Assembly: GCA_002298125.1 (NCBI GenBank)
Contig: DBMJ01000012.1
Span: forward strand, 2,015 to 37,608
DNA: 35,594 nucleotides
Direction: 5' to 3'
From: Clostridium sp. UBA701
GTDB taxonomy: Bacteria; Bacillota; Clostridia; Clostridiales; Clostridiaceae
In this document: positions 23,285 to 30,959 of the stretch, piece after piece
Layout: every line of letters starts with the position of its first letter
How positions within the stretch are numbered: the stretch's first letter is position 1
Notes under the pieces: generated by a model
Told to the model about the DNA's origin: nothing
Databases searched by the model: none
What the model saw: only the letters and a program-made list of their open reading frames with translations
Position numbers and translations under genes: made by a program

Positions 23285-23934
23285 TAACTATCGCTCCCTA
23301 GAATACTACAGATACTTTTGAAAACCTCATTGATGGGTTTTGTTCCGTCAACTTCTGCAAGTTTTCCTTGAGCCTCATAAAATTTTATCAGAGGTTCAGT
23401 CTGCTTATTATATACATCAAGCCTTTCCACCACTGTTTGCTCTTCATCATCCTTACGATGCATAAGATCAGTTCCACAGACATCGCACTTACTGCTAAGC
23501 TTAGGAGGATTGAACCTTAAGTGATAGCTAGCCCCGCAGGAGGGACATACTCGTCTTCCTGTCATACGTTCTATAATGAACTCATTTGGAACCTTTATAA
23601 GCAGAGCTACATCAATGCATTCCTCAGTATTGCTTAAGAAAAGGTCTAAAGCTTCTGCTTGCACTACTGTTCTTGGGAAGCCATCAAGTAAGAATCCATT
23701 TTTACAATCATCCTGACCTAACCTCTCGCTGACTATGTCTATGGTGAGTCTGTCAGGAACTAACAGTCCATTGTCCATATAGCTTTTTACCTCCACTCCT
23801 AGAGGAGTAAGCTCAGAAATGTGCTTTCTGAATATGTCTCCTGTAGAGATGTGAGGAATTCTATACTTGTTGCATATGGATTTAGCTTGGGTTCCCTTAC
23901 CAGCTCCAGGAGGACCTAATAATATCACCTTCAC
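23284..23934 (-). CDS. adk: Adenylate kinase
   Basis: Adk interconverts AMP, ADP and ATP. From the chosen GTG start (216 residues) it has the P-loop GPPGAGKGT (7-15), FLLDGFPRT (81-89) and a LID with four cysteines C130, C133, C150 and C153 that form a structural zinc site, typical for Gram-positive enzymes. The GTG lies nine bases after GGAG and gives the usual MKVILLGPPG N-terminus. Two ATG codons and a TTG further upstream are closer to or upstream of that site and are less likely. Confidence 0.96.
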   Translation of the reverse strand: MKVILLGPPGAGKGTQAKSICNKYRIPHISTGDIFRKHISELTPLGVEVKSYMDNGLLVPDRLTIDIVSERLGQDDCKNGFLLDGFPRTVVQAEALDLFLSNTEECIDVALLIKVPNEFIIERMTGRRVCPSCGASYHLRFNPPKLSSKCDVCGTDLMHRKDDEEQTVVERLDVYNKQTEPLIKFYEAQGKLAEVDGTKPINEVFKSICSILGSDS

Positions 23935-23955
23935 CAGCATCATCTCCAATGTTAT

Positions 23956-25230
23956 TTACTTCAAGAATCCTTGGTAATGACGCATCACTAGTTGAGATTC
24001 TAATACTCTTACTGATTCTACTGCAACTCCCACCATTATCAATAAGCTGGTTCCTCCAAAGTAAATTCCTTTGAAAGGAGTGTACATCTCAATGATGATT
24101 GGTGTTACAGCAATGAAACCGGCAAATATTCCACCCATTATGGATATCTTAGTGAGTATCCTATCAATGAACTTTGCCGTAGGTTGACCTGGCCTTATAC
24201 CTGGAATAAATCCAGAGGACTTATGCATATTCTCAGCCATTTCGTCCGGCTTAAAGGTTACACCCATGTAGAACCAAGAGAAGAATATTATCAAAACGAA
24301 GTAAGTTATAGCATACTGTAAACTGTTAGGCTTAAATATACTATAATTACCGCCTATGAAATTTGCAAATTTTGATCCAGGTGTTATCTGAGCTATTATA
24401 CCTGGGAACTGCATAACAGACATAGCAAAAATTATTGCAATTACACCGGAGGAGTTTACATTTATAGGAATATGTGAGCTCTGTCCTTTGTAAGTCTTGT
24501 TTCCTACAGTTTTCCCTGCATATTGTACCGGTATTCTTCGCTCGCCCAGGCTCATTAATATTACTCCTGCTAATAAAGCTGCGATGAATGCTAATAACAT
24601 TACTACCTCTACTATATTGGCCCCGCCTGCTTTCTGTGTCCCAACTACCTTATAGATAGTCATAGGGAATCTGGAAATTATGTTAACGAATATCAACAAG
24701 GATATACCGTTTCCTAATCCTTTTACAGTGATCTGATCTCCAAGCCATACTAGGAACATGGAAGCTGCTGTCAAAGTAATCATAATGATAACCATATTGA
24801 GCTTTGATGTATCTAACAGTGCTCTCTGATTGCTTATGATGTAATAAGTACTAAGAGCCTGAATTACGCACATCAAAACGCCAGTATATCTGGTGTACTG
24901 ATTAATTTTCTTTCTTCCGTCCTCTCCTTCTTTAGAGAGCTGTTCAAGTTTTGGTATAGCTACAGTCAAAAGCTGTATTATGATGGATGCATTGATGTAT
25001 GGATACACACCCATAGCAAATATACTTAACTGACTGAAGGCTCCTCCTGAAATTAGATCATAGAAGTTTGCCAAAGTCTGAGTTTGAGTAAACCTCTGTA
25101 ATGCATCACGATCTATTCCAGGAACCAGAATAATGTTTCCAAACCTGAAGACCGCTATTAAAAATAAGGTCCACAGCATTCTTTTCTTTAGGTCAGGCAC
25201 TTTCCAAGAATTGCGTAGGGTTGATAACAT
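23956..25230 (-). CDS. secY: Preprotein translocase subunit SecY
   Basis: SecY is the protein-conducting channel in the cytoplasmic membrane. The 424-residue product shows about ten hydrophobic helices and conserved segments VPGIDRDALQ, SIFAMGVYPYINASIIIQLL (helix 2 region), KGLGNGISLLIF, RRIPVQYA and PGIRPGQPTAKFID. It begins two bases after the rplO stop, so translation is coupled. Position and length are standard. Confidence 0.97.
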   Translation of the reverse strand: MLSTLRNSWKVPDLKKRMLWTLFLIAVFRFGNIILVPGIDRDALQRFTQTQTLANFYDLISGGAFSQLSIFAMGVYPYINASIIIQLLTVAIPKLEQLSKEGEDGRKKINQYTRYTGVLMCVIQALSTYYIISNQRALLDTSKLNMVIIMITLTAASMFLVWLGDQITVKGLGNGISLLIFVNIISRFPMTIYKVVGTQKAGGANIVEVVMLLAFIAALLAGVILMSLGERRIPVQYAGKTVGNKTYKGQSSHIPINVNSSGVIAIIFAMSVMQFPGIIAQITPGSKFANFIGGNYSIFKPNSLQYAITYFVLIIFFSWFYMGVTFKPDEMAENMHKSSGFIPGIRPGQPTAKFIDRILTKISIMGGIFAGFIAVTPIIIEMYTPFKGIYFGGTSLLIMVGVAVESVRVLESQLVMRHYQGFLK

Positions 25231-25232
25231 TT

Positions 25233-25673
25233 TTAGATCACCTCAACTTTTCCTCCAGCCGCTTCTATTTTCTCTACTGCAGCCTTTGAGAATTTGGACG
25301 CTTTTACAGTAAGGGCTTTTGTCAACTCCCCATTACCTAATATCTTAACTCCGTCATATACCTTGCTTACTACACCTTGCTCTAGTAATACTTCTGGTGT
25401 AACTTCAGCACCATTCTCAAAAATGTTTAATCTTTCTACGTTTAATTCAACATATTTCTTTGCAAATATGTTTGTAAATCCTCTTTTTGGTAGTCTTCTA
25501 TATAAAGGCATCTGTCCGCCTTCAAATCCTGGTCTAACGCCGCCGCCAGATCTAGCCTTCTGACCTTTTTCACCTTTACCGGCATTTCTTCCAAGACCTG
25601 AACCAGTACCTCTACCTAGTCTCTTTGGTTTCTTCTTAGAGCCTTCTGCAGGTCTTAATTCATGTAGTTTCAT
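25233..25673 (-). CDS. rplO: 50S ribosomal protein L15
   Basis: A 146-residue L15 with the glycine-rich RNA-binding N-terminus (GRGTGSGLGRNAGKGEKGQ, GGGVRPGFEGGQMPLYRRLPKRGF). CAGGAGGTGTAAAT precedes the ATG. The gap from rpmD is unusually long (135 bases) and contains paired sequences, while secY follows after only two bases. Confidence 0.98.
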   Translation of the reverse strand: MKLHELRPAEGSKKKPKRLGRGTGSGLGRNAGKGEKGQKARSGGGVRPGFEGGQMPLYRRLPKRGFTNIFAKKYVELNVERLNIFENGAEVTPEVLLEQGVVSKVYDGVKILGNGELTKALTVKASKFSKAAVEKIEAAGGKVEVI

Positions 25674-25697
25674 ATTTACACCTCCTGAAAGTTTAGT

Positions 25698-25749
25698 GTG
25701 CCCTTATGTTATATTGCCCTGGTAACAGGCACTAAGTACAAAGATACTT
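25698..25749 (-). other. Structured rpmD-rplO intercistronic region
   Basis: Two neighbouring stems can form: TGCCTG/CAGGGCA around TTAC with a bulged base (25715-25731), also closable as a longer GTGCC/GGCAC helix (25698-25702 with 25728-25732), and AAGTA/TACTT (25734-25749). The first two share bases and would be alternatives. No terminator-like U-tract follows. Confidence 0.45.
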
Positions 25750-25808
25750 AATGCTCTATTCTACCACCGCTGACATTTGAAAGGGCGTAAATATATTCTT
25801 AAACTTTT

Positions 25809-25988
25809 CTATATTTCTTCAACTTTAAGAAGATAACTAACTTTGTTAATCATACCTCTTATTTGTGGAGTATCATCGTGCTCCACTGTCTTACCTATTT
25901 TCCTAAGGCCTAGAGCCTGAACGGTAGCAATATGATCCTTCTTTCTACCGATAGTGCTCTTAGCCAATGTTATTTTCAGCTTAGCCAA
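25809..25988 (-). CDS. rpmD: 50S ribosomal protein L30
   Basis: A 59-residue L30 between rpsE and rplO, in the expected place. The product reads AKLKITLAKSTIGRKKDHI after the initiator and continues with TVQALGLRKIGKTVEHDDTP, typical of L30. The start is a TTG, eight bases after AGGAGGGAT; no ATG is available. A TTG start in a highly expressed ribosomal gene is unusual and may lower initiation, but the context leaves the gene call secure. Confidence 0.95.
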   Translation of the reverse strand: MAKLKITLAKSTIGRKKDHIATVQALGLRKIGKTVEHDDTPQIRGMINKVSYLLKVEEI

Positions 25989-26042
25989 GGTCTATCCCTC
26001 CTTGTTTCTTTATAGTACTAGATCCAAAGATAAGTGTGTGCA

Positions 26043-26540
26043 CTATCCTAAGATTTCTTCTACAGTCTTGCCTCTAAGTTTTGCTACATATTCAGCTGTT
26101 CTTAGTCTAGCTAGTCCGTTAATTGTAGCATTAACCATGTTTCTTGGATTATTGGAACCTAGGGATTTAGCTCTAACGTCCTTTAATCCGGCAAGTTCAA
26201 GCACCGCTCTAGCTGGACCACCAGCAATAACTCCAGTACCTTCTGCAGCTGGCATTATTAACACTCTGCCAGTACCGAATTCTCCTTCGATTGTATGAGG
26301 AACAGTAGTTCCTACTAATGCAACCTCAACCAGGTTCTTCTTAGCATCTTCTATTCCTTTTCTTATTGCTTCAGGTATTTCTATGGATTTACCAATACCT
26401 ACTCCAACGTGGCCATTCTCATCTCCAACTACAACTAATGCACTGAATCTGAAATTTCTACCACCCTTAACAACCTTAGCAACTCTATTAATAAATACAA
26501 CTTTTTCTTTAAGCTCAAGTGTGCCAGGATCTATTCTCAT
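26043..26540 (-). CDS. rpsE: 30S ribosomal protein S5
   Basis: A 165-residue S5, active in decoding fidelity and mRNA unwinding at the entry channel. It contains LKEKVVFINRVAKVVKGGRN, DENGHVGVGIGKSIEIPEAI (family signature) and GTGVIAGGPARAVLELAG. It is 16 bases after rplR. Residues around KGGRNFRFSAL are the usual spectinomycin-site loop and look wild type. Confidence 0.98.
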   Translation of the reverse strand: MRIDPGTLELKEKVVFINRVAKVVKGGRNFRFSALVVVGDENGHVGVGIGKSIEIPEAIRKGIEDAKKNLVEVALVGTTVPHTIEGEFGTGRVLIMPAAEGTGVIAGGPARAVLELAGLKDVRAKSLGSNNPRNMVNATINGLARLRTAEYVAKLRGKTVEEILG

Positions 26541-26556
26541 TTATTTCCCTCCTTCT

Positions 26557-26919
26557 CTAGAATTGTAGTCCGCCTTCTCTTGCTCCCTCTGCTAGCTCTT
26601 TAACTCTTCCATGGTATACGAATCCGCCTCTGTCAAATACAACTTCAGTGATTCCCTTTTCTAGAGCCTTCTTAGCTAACAGCATTCCAACTGCCTTTGC
26701 AGCTTCTTTGTTGCTGCCTATCTTAATTTCAAAATCCTTGTCTAAGGATGAAGCTGAAACTAAGGTTGTGGAATTAATATCATCTATGATTTGAGCATAT
26801 ATGTTCTTTTCGCTTCTAAAAACGCTCAATCTTGGCTTTTCTACTGTTCCGAAAATCTTCTTACGTACTCTCATGTGACGTCTTACTCTAGCTTCTTGTC
26901 TATCTGCTTTCTTGAACAT
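26557..26919 (-). CDS. rplR: 50S ribosomal protein L18
   Basis: A 120-residue L18, part of the 5S rRNA complex with L5. It shows RHMRVRKKIFGTVEKPRLSVFRS and FDRGGFVYHGRVKELAEGAREGGLQF. The ATG giving MFKKADRQEARV follows AAAGGAGTGAATCTA; the open frame extends 11 codons further upstream but without a ribosome binding site. A 77-base gap with a two-part stem separates it from rplF. Confidence 0.97.
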   Translation of the reverse strand: MFKKADRQEARVRRHMRVRKKIFGTVEKPRLSVFRSEKNIYAQIIDDINSTTLVSASSLDKDFEIKIGSNKEAAKAVGMLLAKKALEKGITEVVFDRGGFVYHGRVKELAEGAREGGLQF

Positions 26920-26944
26920 TAGATTCACTCCTTTCTTTACTACC

Positions 26945-26982
26945 AATGCCACAGATTATTCCTCACAATCTGATCAGGCATT
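26945..26982 (-). other. Intercistronic stem-loop between rplF and rplR
   Basis: AATGCC (26945-26950) pairs with GGCATT (26977-26982) and, inside it, CAGATT (26952-26957) with AATCTG (26967-26972), giving 12 paired positions around a nine-base loop. No U-tract follows; a processing or stability element is more likely than a terminator. Confidence 0.6.
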
Positions 26983-26996
26983 AGCCCCTGGGATTA

Positions 26997-27539
26997 TTAT
27001 TTCTTACCTGTCTTACCTTCTTTACGTCTGATCACTTCGTTGTCGTACTTAATTCCCTTACCCTTATATGGTTCAGGTTTTCTCCAAACTCTAATGTCTG
27101 CAGCTATATCTCCAACTAGTTCCTTGTCAATTCCCTTGATAGCAATTTTGTTTGCTGCCAATATTTCAAAATCGATTCCTGGAACTGCTTCGAATTCAAC
27201 TGGGTGAGAAAATCCAAGGTTAAGTACAAGCTTCTTTCCTTGAAGTGTTGCTCTGTAACCTACACCTACTAACTCCAGTGTCTTCTGATATCCCTGAGTA
27301 ACACCGATAACCATATTGTTAATCAGTGCTCTGGTCAATCCATGAAGCGCTCTGTTTTGCTTCTCGTCATTAGGTCTTGTTACAGTTATTGTATTATCTT
27401 CAACTGTTATGGTTATATCCTTATGCATGGCCTTTACAAGCTGTCCCTTAGGTCCCTTGACAGTTACTACGTTATCGGGAGATACGGTAACTGTAGCGCC
27501 TGCTGGTATAGCTATAGGCTGTCTTCCAACTCTTGACAT
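26997..27539 (-). CDS. rplF: 50S ribosomal protein L6
   Basis: A 180-residue L6, near the GTPase-associated region. SRVGRQPIAIPAGATV at the N-terminus and the C-terminal RKPEPYKGKGIKYDNEVIRRKEGKTGKK are diagnostic. The ribosome binding site AGGAGGTGCAATT is also the edge of a tandem array of 45-bp hairpin repeats that fill the first 200 bases upstream; the gap to rpsH is 552 bases, far longer than the usual few tens of bases. Confidence 0.98.
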   Translation of the reverse strand: MSRVGRQPIAIPAGATVTVSPDNVVTVKGPKGQLVKAMHKDITITVEDNTITVTRPNDEKQNRALHGLTRALINNMVIGVTQGYQKTLELVGVGYRATLQGKKLVLNLGFSHPVEFEAVPGIDFEILAANKIAIKGIDKELVGDIAADIRVWRKPEPYKGKGIKYDNEVIRRKEGKTGKK

Positions 27540-27547
27540 AATTGCAC

Positions 27548-27745
27548 CTCCTGTATTCCTTATATGTGCGTAACCATTATCAATGGTTACGTCTCCTGTA
27601 TTCCTTATATGTGCGTAACCATTATCAATGGTTACGTCTCCTGTATTACTTATAAGTGCATAACCGTTATTAACGCTTATGCCTCTGTATTACTTATACG
27701 TGCATAATCGCTATTAAAGCTTACGCCTCTGCATTACTTACTGAT
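27548..27745 (-). repeat. Tandem 45-bp hairpin repeats upstream of rplF
   Basis: Units start at 27548, 27593, 27638, about 27682 and about 27726 (periods 45, 45, 44, 44). The first two are identical and carry a perfect palindrome CGTAACCATT-ATC-AATGGTTACG. The third keeps pairing despite sequence change (a G-C pair becomes A-T and an A-T pair becomes G-C) apart from one C-C mismatch. The fourth is decayed and the fifth partial. On the mRNA each intact unit ends with ATACAGGAG, so the rplF ribosome binding site is the last of several copies. Confidence 0.92.
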
Positions 27746-27749
27746 CTAT

Positions 27750-28060
27750 ACTAATTGGTGCACCCACTATCATTGCTCACTGCCGTGGGGGTTTTTCCCC
27801 ATTTCAGTGTTATTATCTTTTGGGTGACACAATGATATTTGCCCTAGCTCTACCCCCATTTTCAGGAGGTAAAAAGTAAGAGCACACCGTCATTAAGACT
27901 ATAAAAGTTCGATAGTTCATTATGGCTATGGTATTTTGTAGGTATCCCATTCCTTTGATACCTTCTAATATGTAAGATTGCCCTTACACTTTGCCAGATG
28001 TATCCACTGGATTGAAATTTATTCAGATTTTACTTATGCTGGACCTACAAAACCAACCAA
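27750..28060 (-). ncRNA. Candidate structured RNA in the rpsH-rplF gap
   Basis: No gene is visible in this stretch, but many helices are. GTGCACCCA (27758-27766) pairs with TGGGTG-A-CAC (27821-27830) around an inner hairpin CACTG/CAGTG plus TGGGG/CCCCA (27778-27809). TATCATTG (27768-27775) pairs perfectly with CAATGATA (27830-27837), giving an H-type pseudoknot. GCTCT+ACCCCC (27847-27857) pairs with GGAGGT...AGAGC (27865-27883). A 10-bp closing helix TTTTGTAGGT/ACCTACAAAA (27934-27943 with 28043-28052) encloses TGTAAG/CTTACA, CCAG/CTGG and a competing GGTATC/GATACC stem. The family is not recognised. Strand and boundaries are inferred from the operon direction. Confidence 0.5.
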
Positions 28061-28091
28061 TTGAGAAGAGTATCTTATCTGTGGTACTAAA

Positions 28092-28487
28092 TTACCATAC
28101 GTAGCAGATAACCTCTCCGCCTAAACCTAATTTTCTAGCTTCTCTGTCTGTAACAACACCCTGAGAAGTAGAGATAACTGCAATACCTAATCCGTTTAAA
28201 ACCTTTGGAATCTCTTCCTTCTTGCAGTACACTCTTAATCCTGGCTTAGATATTCTCTTTAATCCAGTTATAACTCTCTCTCTGTTATGACCATACTTCA
28301 TAGTAAGTCTTAACATTGGTACACTTCCATCAGTGTATTCTTCTATATTCTTCAAGTAACCTTCTGTCATTAAAATATTGGATATTTCCTTCTTTATCTT
28401 TGAGGAAGGTACTTCTACAACTTCGTGTCTAACTATATTAGCATTTCTAATACGCGTTAGCAAATCTGCGATAGGATCTGTCATCAT
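28092..28487 (-). CDS. rpsH: 30S ribosomal protein S8
   Basis: A 131-residue S8, a primary 16S rRNA binder; in E. coli it is the autogenous repressor of the spc operon. TDPIADLLTRIRNAN and the C-terminal GVVTDREARKLGLGGEVICYVW are diagnostic. AAAGGAGG precedes two consecutive ATG codons, and the first is used. Directly downstream lies the 552-base structured gap, which is notable because S8 is the regulator of this operon elsewhere. Confidence 0.98.
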   Translation of the reverse strand: MMTDPIADLLTRIRNANIVRHEVVEVPSSKIKKEISNILMTEGYLKNIEEYTDGSVPMLRLTMKYGHNRERVITGLKRISKPGLRVYCKKEEIPKVLNGLGIAVISTSQGVVTDREARKLGLGGEVICYVW

Positions 28488-28517
28488 AATTGTGTGCCTC
28501 CTTTCATCACTAAAACT

Positions 28518-28703
28518 TTACCAGCTTGCCTTTTTGCATCCAGGAATCTGTCCTTTGTAAGCAAGCTCTCTAAAACATATACGGCAAATTCCAAATTTCT
28601 TCAACACTGCATGAGGTCTTCCGCAGATTTTACATCTGGTGTATGCTCTTGTTGAATATTTTGGTGTCTTATTCCACTTTTCTATTAAAGCCTTACGTGC
28701 CAC
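28518..28703 (-). CDS. rpsN: 30S ribosomal protein S14, zinc type
   Basis: A 61-residue S14 of the short zinc-binding form (type Z), with C24, C27, C40 and C43 in CKICGRPH and CRICFREL. The short form is usual for the operon copy in Firmicutes. It is 15 bases after rplE and 30 before rpsH. Under zinc limitation a zinc-free paralogue is often used; none is present here. Confidence 0.98.
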   Translation of the reverse strand: MARKALIEKWNKTPKYSTRAYTRCKICGRPHAVLKKFGICRICFRELAYKGQIPGCKKASW

Positions 28704-28718
28704 GTTATTCCCTCCTTA

Positions 28719-29261
28719 TTATTGAGCAAATGGCATTCCAAGGAATTTTAGCAATTCTCTTGCTTCCTCGTCAGTATTTGCAGTTGTAACGAATATGATA
28801 TCCATACCTCTAACCTTATCGATCTTGTCGTATTCAACTTCAGGGAATATTAACTGTTCTTTGATTCCTAAGGAGTAGTTACCTCTGCCATCAAAGGACT
28901 TGTCAGAAACGCCTCTAAAGTCTCTTACTCGAGGAAGAGCTATGCTCATAAGCTTATCGGCAAACTCATACATCATATTCTTTCTAAGAGTTACCTTACA
29001 TCCTATTGGCATGTTCTCTCTTATTTTGAAGTTAGCAATAGATTTTTTAGCTCTTGTAATAACAGGCTTTTGACCAGTTATTAACTGCATATCTGCAATA
29101 GCTGATTCCAATACTTTGGAATTTTCCTTTGCTTCGCCAACACCCATATTTACAACGATCTTCTCAAGCTTTGGCACTTCCATTATATTTTTGTATCCGA
29201 ACTTTTCCATTAAAGCCGGTACCACTTCTTTTTCATATCTTTCTTGCAGTCTTGAAACCAT
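28719..29261 (-). CDS. rplE: 50S ribosomal protein L5
   Basis: A 180-residue L5, which binds 5S rRNA and contacts P-site tRNA. YKNIMEVPKLEKIVVNMGVGEA, ITGQKPVITRAKKSIANFKIR and VRDFRGVSDKSFDGRGNYSLG are conserved. It follows rplX by 22 bases with a good ribosome binding site. Length and motifs are standard. Confidence 0.98.
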   Translation of the reverse strand: MVSRLQERYEKEVVPALMEKFGYKNIMEVPKLEKIVVNMGVGEAKENSKVLESAIADMQLITGQKPVITRAKKSIANFKIRENMPIGCKVTLRKNMMYEFADKLMSIALPRVRDFRGVSDKSFDGRGNYSLGIKEQLIFPEVEYDKIDKVRGMDIIFVTTANTDEEARELLKFLGMPFAQ

Positions 29262-29283
29262 TCGTTAAACCTCCTTTCAAAGC

Positions 29284-29607
29284 TTAAAATGTCTCTCCGC
29301 ACTTTTTGCATATTCTAACCTTAGTTCCGTCTGCTAAAAGTTTAGAGCTTATTCTTGTTACAGATTTGCACTTCTTGCAGTACAGCATTACTTTGGAGCT
29401 GAATATTGCAGCTTCCTTCTTAATTATACCGCCTTGCATGTTCTGCTTGTTTGGTTTCTGATGTTTTGTTACTATATTAACGCCCTTAACTAGAACTTTT
29501 CCAGTCTTTGGGTTAACGGATAAAACTTCGCCTGTCTTGCCTTTATCCTTGCCGGATATGACCATTACTGTGTCGTTCTTTTTAACGTGTATTTTGTTTA
29601 AAGACAT
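29284..29607 (-). CDS. rplX: 50S ribosomal protein L24
   Basis: A 107-residue L24, an early assembly protein. The N-terminal KOW motif NDTVMVISGKDKGKTGEVLS and VKGVNIVTKHQKPN are typical. The C-terminal part has CKKCKSVTR and CKKCGETF, two CxxC pairs that could bind zinc, a variant found in several clostridial L24 proteins. It lies 18 bases after rplN. Confidence 0.98.
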   Translation of the reverse strand: MSLNKIHVKKNDTVMVISGKDKGKTGEVLSVNPKTGKVLVKGVNIVTKHQKPNKQNMQGGIIKKEAAIFSSKVMLYCKKCKSVTRISSKLLADGTKVRICKKCGETF

Positions 29608-29625
29608 TTAAGCCACCTCCCTATC

Positions 29626-29994
29626 TTATAGAACTTCAGGTGCTAGTGATAAAATCTTTGTAAATTCCTTATCTCTTAGCTCCCTGGCAACAGGTCCGAA
29701 GATACGAGTTCCTCTTGGCTGTTTATCTTCTTTTATAATTACAGCTGCATTCTCATCAAATCTGATGTAAGAACCGTCTGCTCTTCTTAAACCTTTTACC
29801 GATCTTACTATGACTGCCTTAACGACGTCTCCCTTTTTAACAACACCGCCAGGTGTTGCACTTTTAACGCTAGCAACTATTATATCTCCGATGTTACCGT
29901 ATTTTCTCTTTGATCCGCCTAATACTCTTATGCACATGATTTCTTTAGCACCAGAGTTATCTGCAACTCTCAGTAAGGTTTGCTGCTGTATCAT
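29626..29994 (-). CDS. rplN: 50S ribosomal protein L14
   Basis: The 122-residue L14 forms intersubunit bridges and binds ribosome silencing factor. It starts MIQQQTLLRVADNSGAKEIM and contains GDVVKAVIVRSVKGLRRADG and the C-terminal EFTKILSLAPEVL, all highly conserved. It is 27 bases after rpsQ. In many bacteria it opens the spc operon; here no separate promoter is seen before it. Confidence 0.98.
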   Translation of the reverse strand: MIQQQTLLRVADNSGAKEIMCIRVLGGSKRKYGNIGDIIVASVKSATPGGVVKKGDVVKAVIVRSVKGLRRADGSYIRFDENAAVIIKEDKQPRGTRIFGPVARELRDKEFTKILSLAPEVL

Positions 29995-30021
29995 GTATAT
30001 ACCCTCCTTTCAGTCTAAAAG

Positions 30022-30276
30022 CTACTTCGCCTTCTCAACTATCTCTACCAATCTCCATCTCTTGTCTCTGGATAATGGCTTTGTTTCCATTATTAAAACT
30101 TTATCATTAATCTTAGCTTCATTGTTTTCATCATGAGCCTTAAATCTAGTAGTTCTGTTAACTGTTTTACCATAGAGTGGGTGTCTAACTTTAGTTTCAA
30201 CTGCCACAACGATGGTTTTATCCATTTTATCAGAAACAACTTTGCCTATTCTTGTCTTTCTATTTCCTCTTTCCAC
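30022..30276 (-). CDS. rpsQ: 30S ribosomal protein S17
   Basis: An 84-residue S17 (OB fold, primary 16S binder). RKTRIGKVVSDKMDKTIVVA and HPLYGKTVNRTTRFKAHDE are diagnostic, with KPLSRDKRWRLVEIVEKAK at the C-terminus. It is 20 bases after rpmC with a strong ribosome binding site. Confidence 0.98.
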   Translation of the reverse strand: MERGNRKTRIGKVVSDKMDKTIVVAVETKVRHPLYGKTVNRTTRFKAHDENNEAKINDKVLIMETKPLSRDKRWRLVEIVEKAK

Positions 30277-30296
30277 AGGACAGACCTCCTTTCAAA

Positions 30297-30509
30297 TTAC
30301 TGCTCAACTGACCTTAGTTCTTCTTCTCTAAGGATGGTTTTAATTTGGGCTATGGATTTCTTAACTTCTCGAATTCTCATAGGGTTTTCGAGTTGTCCTG
30401 TAGCTAACTGAAATCTCAAATTGAACAGTTCTGCTTTAAGGTTGTTTAATTTATCTTTTATATCTTGAGGATTGTTTGCTCTAAGTTCTTTTAACTCATT
30501 AGCCTTCAT
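30297..30509 (-). CDS. rpmC: 50S ribosomal protein L29
   Basis: A 70-residue two-helix L29 at the exit tunnel. The start is the ATG giving MKANELKELRANN, which overlaps the rplP stop by 11 bases, with GGTGGTGAG inside rplP as ribosome binding site; the frame is open eight codons further upstream but lacks such a site. LFNLRFQLATGQLENPMRIR is the family signature. Overlap implies coupling to L16. Confidence 0.96.
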   Translation of the reverse strand: MKANELKELRANNPQDIKDKLNNLKAELFNLRFQLATGQLENPMRIREVKKSIAQIKTILREEELRSVEQ

Positions 30510-30942
30510 TAATCTCACCACCCATTTCCTCAAAATCTTTTCTAGTCACAAACTTAGTTGAAACTGGTAGTTTGTGGGAAGCAAGTCTCATAGCTTCTCT
30601 TGCTACTTCTTCGGATACTCCAGACAGTTCAAATAATACTCTACCTGGCTTAATAACTGCTACCCAGTATTCTGGTGAACCTTTACCAGAACCCATACGA
30701 GTTTCAGCTGGTTTTTCAGTTACAGGTTTGTCTGGGAAAATCTTTATCCAAAGTTTTCCTCCTCTTTTGATGTATCTGTTGATTGCAATTCTCGCTGCTT
30801 CTATCTGATTGCTGGTAATCCATCCACACTCAGTTGCTTGGATTGCAAAATCTCCATATGCTATAGTGTTTCCTCTAGTAGCTTTACCTTTCATCCTGCC
30901 ACGTTGTACCTTACGATGTTTAACTCTCTTAGGCATTAACAT
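30499..30942 (-). CDS. rplP: 50S ribosomal protein L16
   Basis: A 147-residue L16 near the peptidyl transferase centre. MLMPKRVKHRKVQRGRMKGK at the start and RMGSGKGSPEYWVAVIKPGR are diagnostic, the latter carrying the arginine that is hydroxylated in some bacteria. It is 17 bases after rpsC and overlaps rpmC. Confidence 0.98.
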   Translation of the reverse strand: MLMPKRVKHRKVQRGRMKGKATRGNTIAYGDFAIQATECGWITSNQIEAARIAINRYIKRGGKLWIKIFPDKPVTEKPAETRMGSGKGSPEYWVAVIKPGRVLFELSGVSEEVAREAMRLASHKLPVSTKFVTRKDFEEMGGEINEG

Positions 30943-30959
30943 GTCACATTCCTCCTTCC

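Noticed and set aside
27548..27745. CRISPR array with palindromic repeats before rplF
   Set aside because: The whole 45-bp unit is repeated with no variable spacer, and the units include ribosome binding sites.
27813..27893. 26-codon minus-strand frame MTVCSYFLPPENGGRAR... inside the rpsH-rplF gap
   Set aside because: No Shine-Dalgarno sequence before the ATG, and the bases are already explained by paired helices. It remains a remote possibility.
27740..28091. Group II intron, group I intron or RNase P/tmRNA in the rpsH-rplF gap
   Set aside because: No domain V-like hairpin, no group I core motifs and no conserved RNase P or tmRNA segments were found; the gap does not interrupt a gene.
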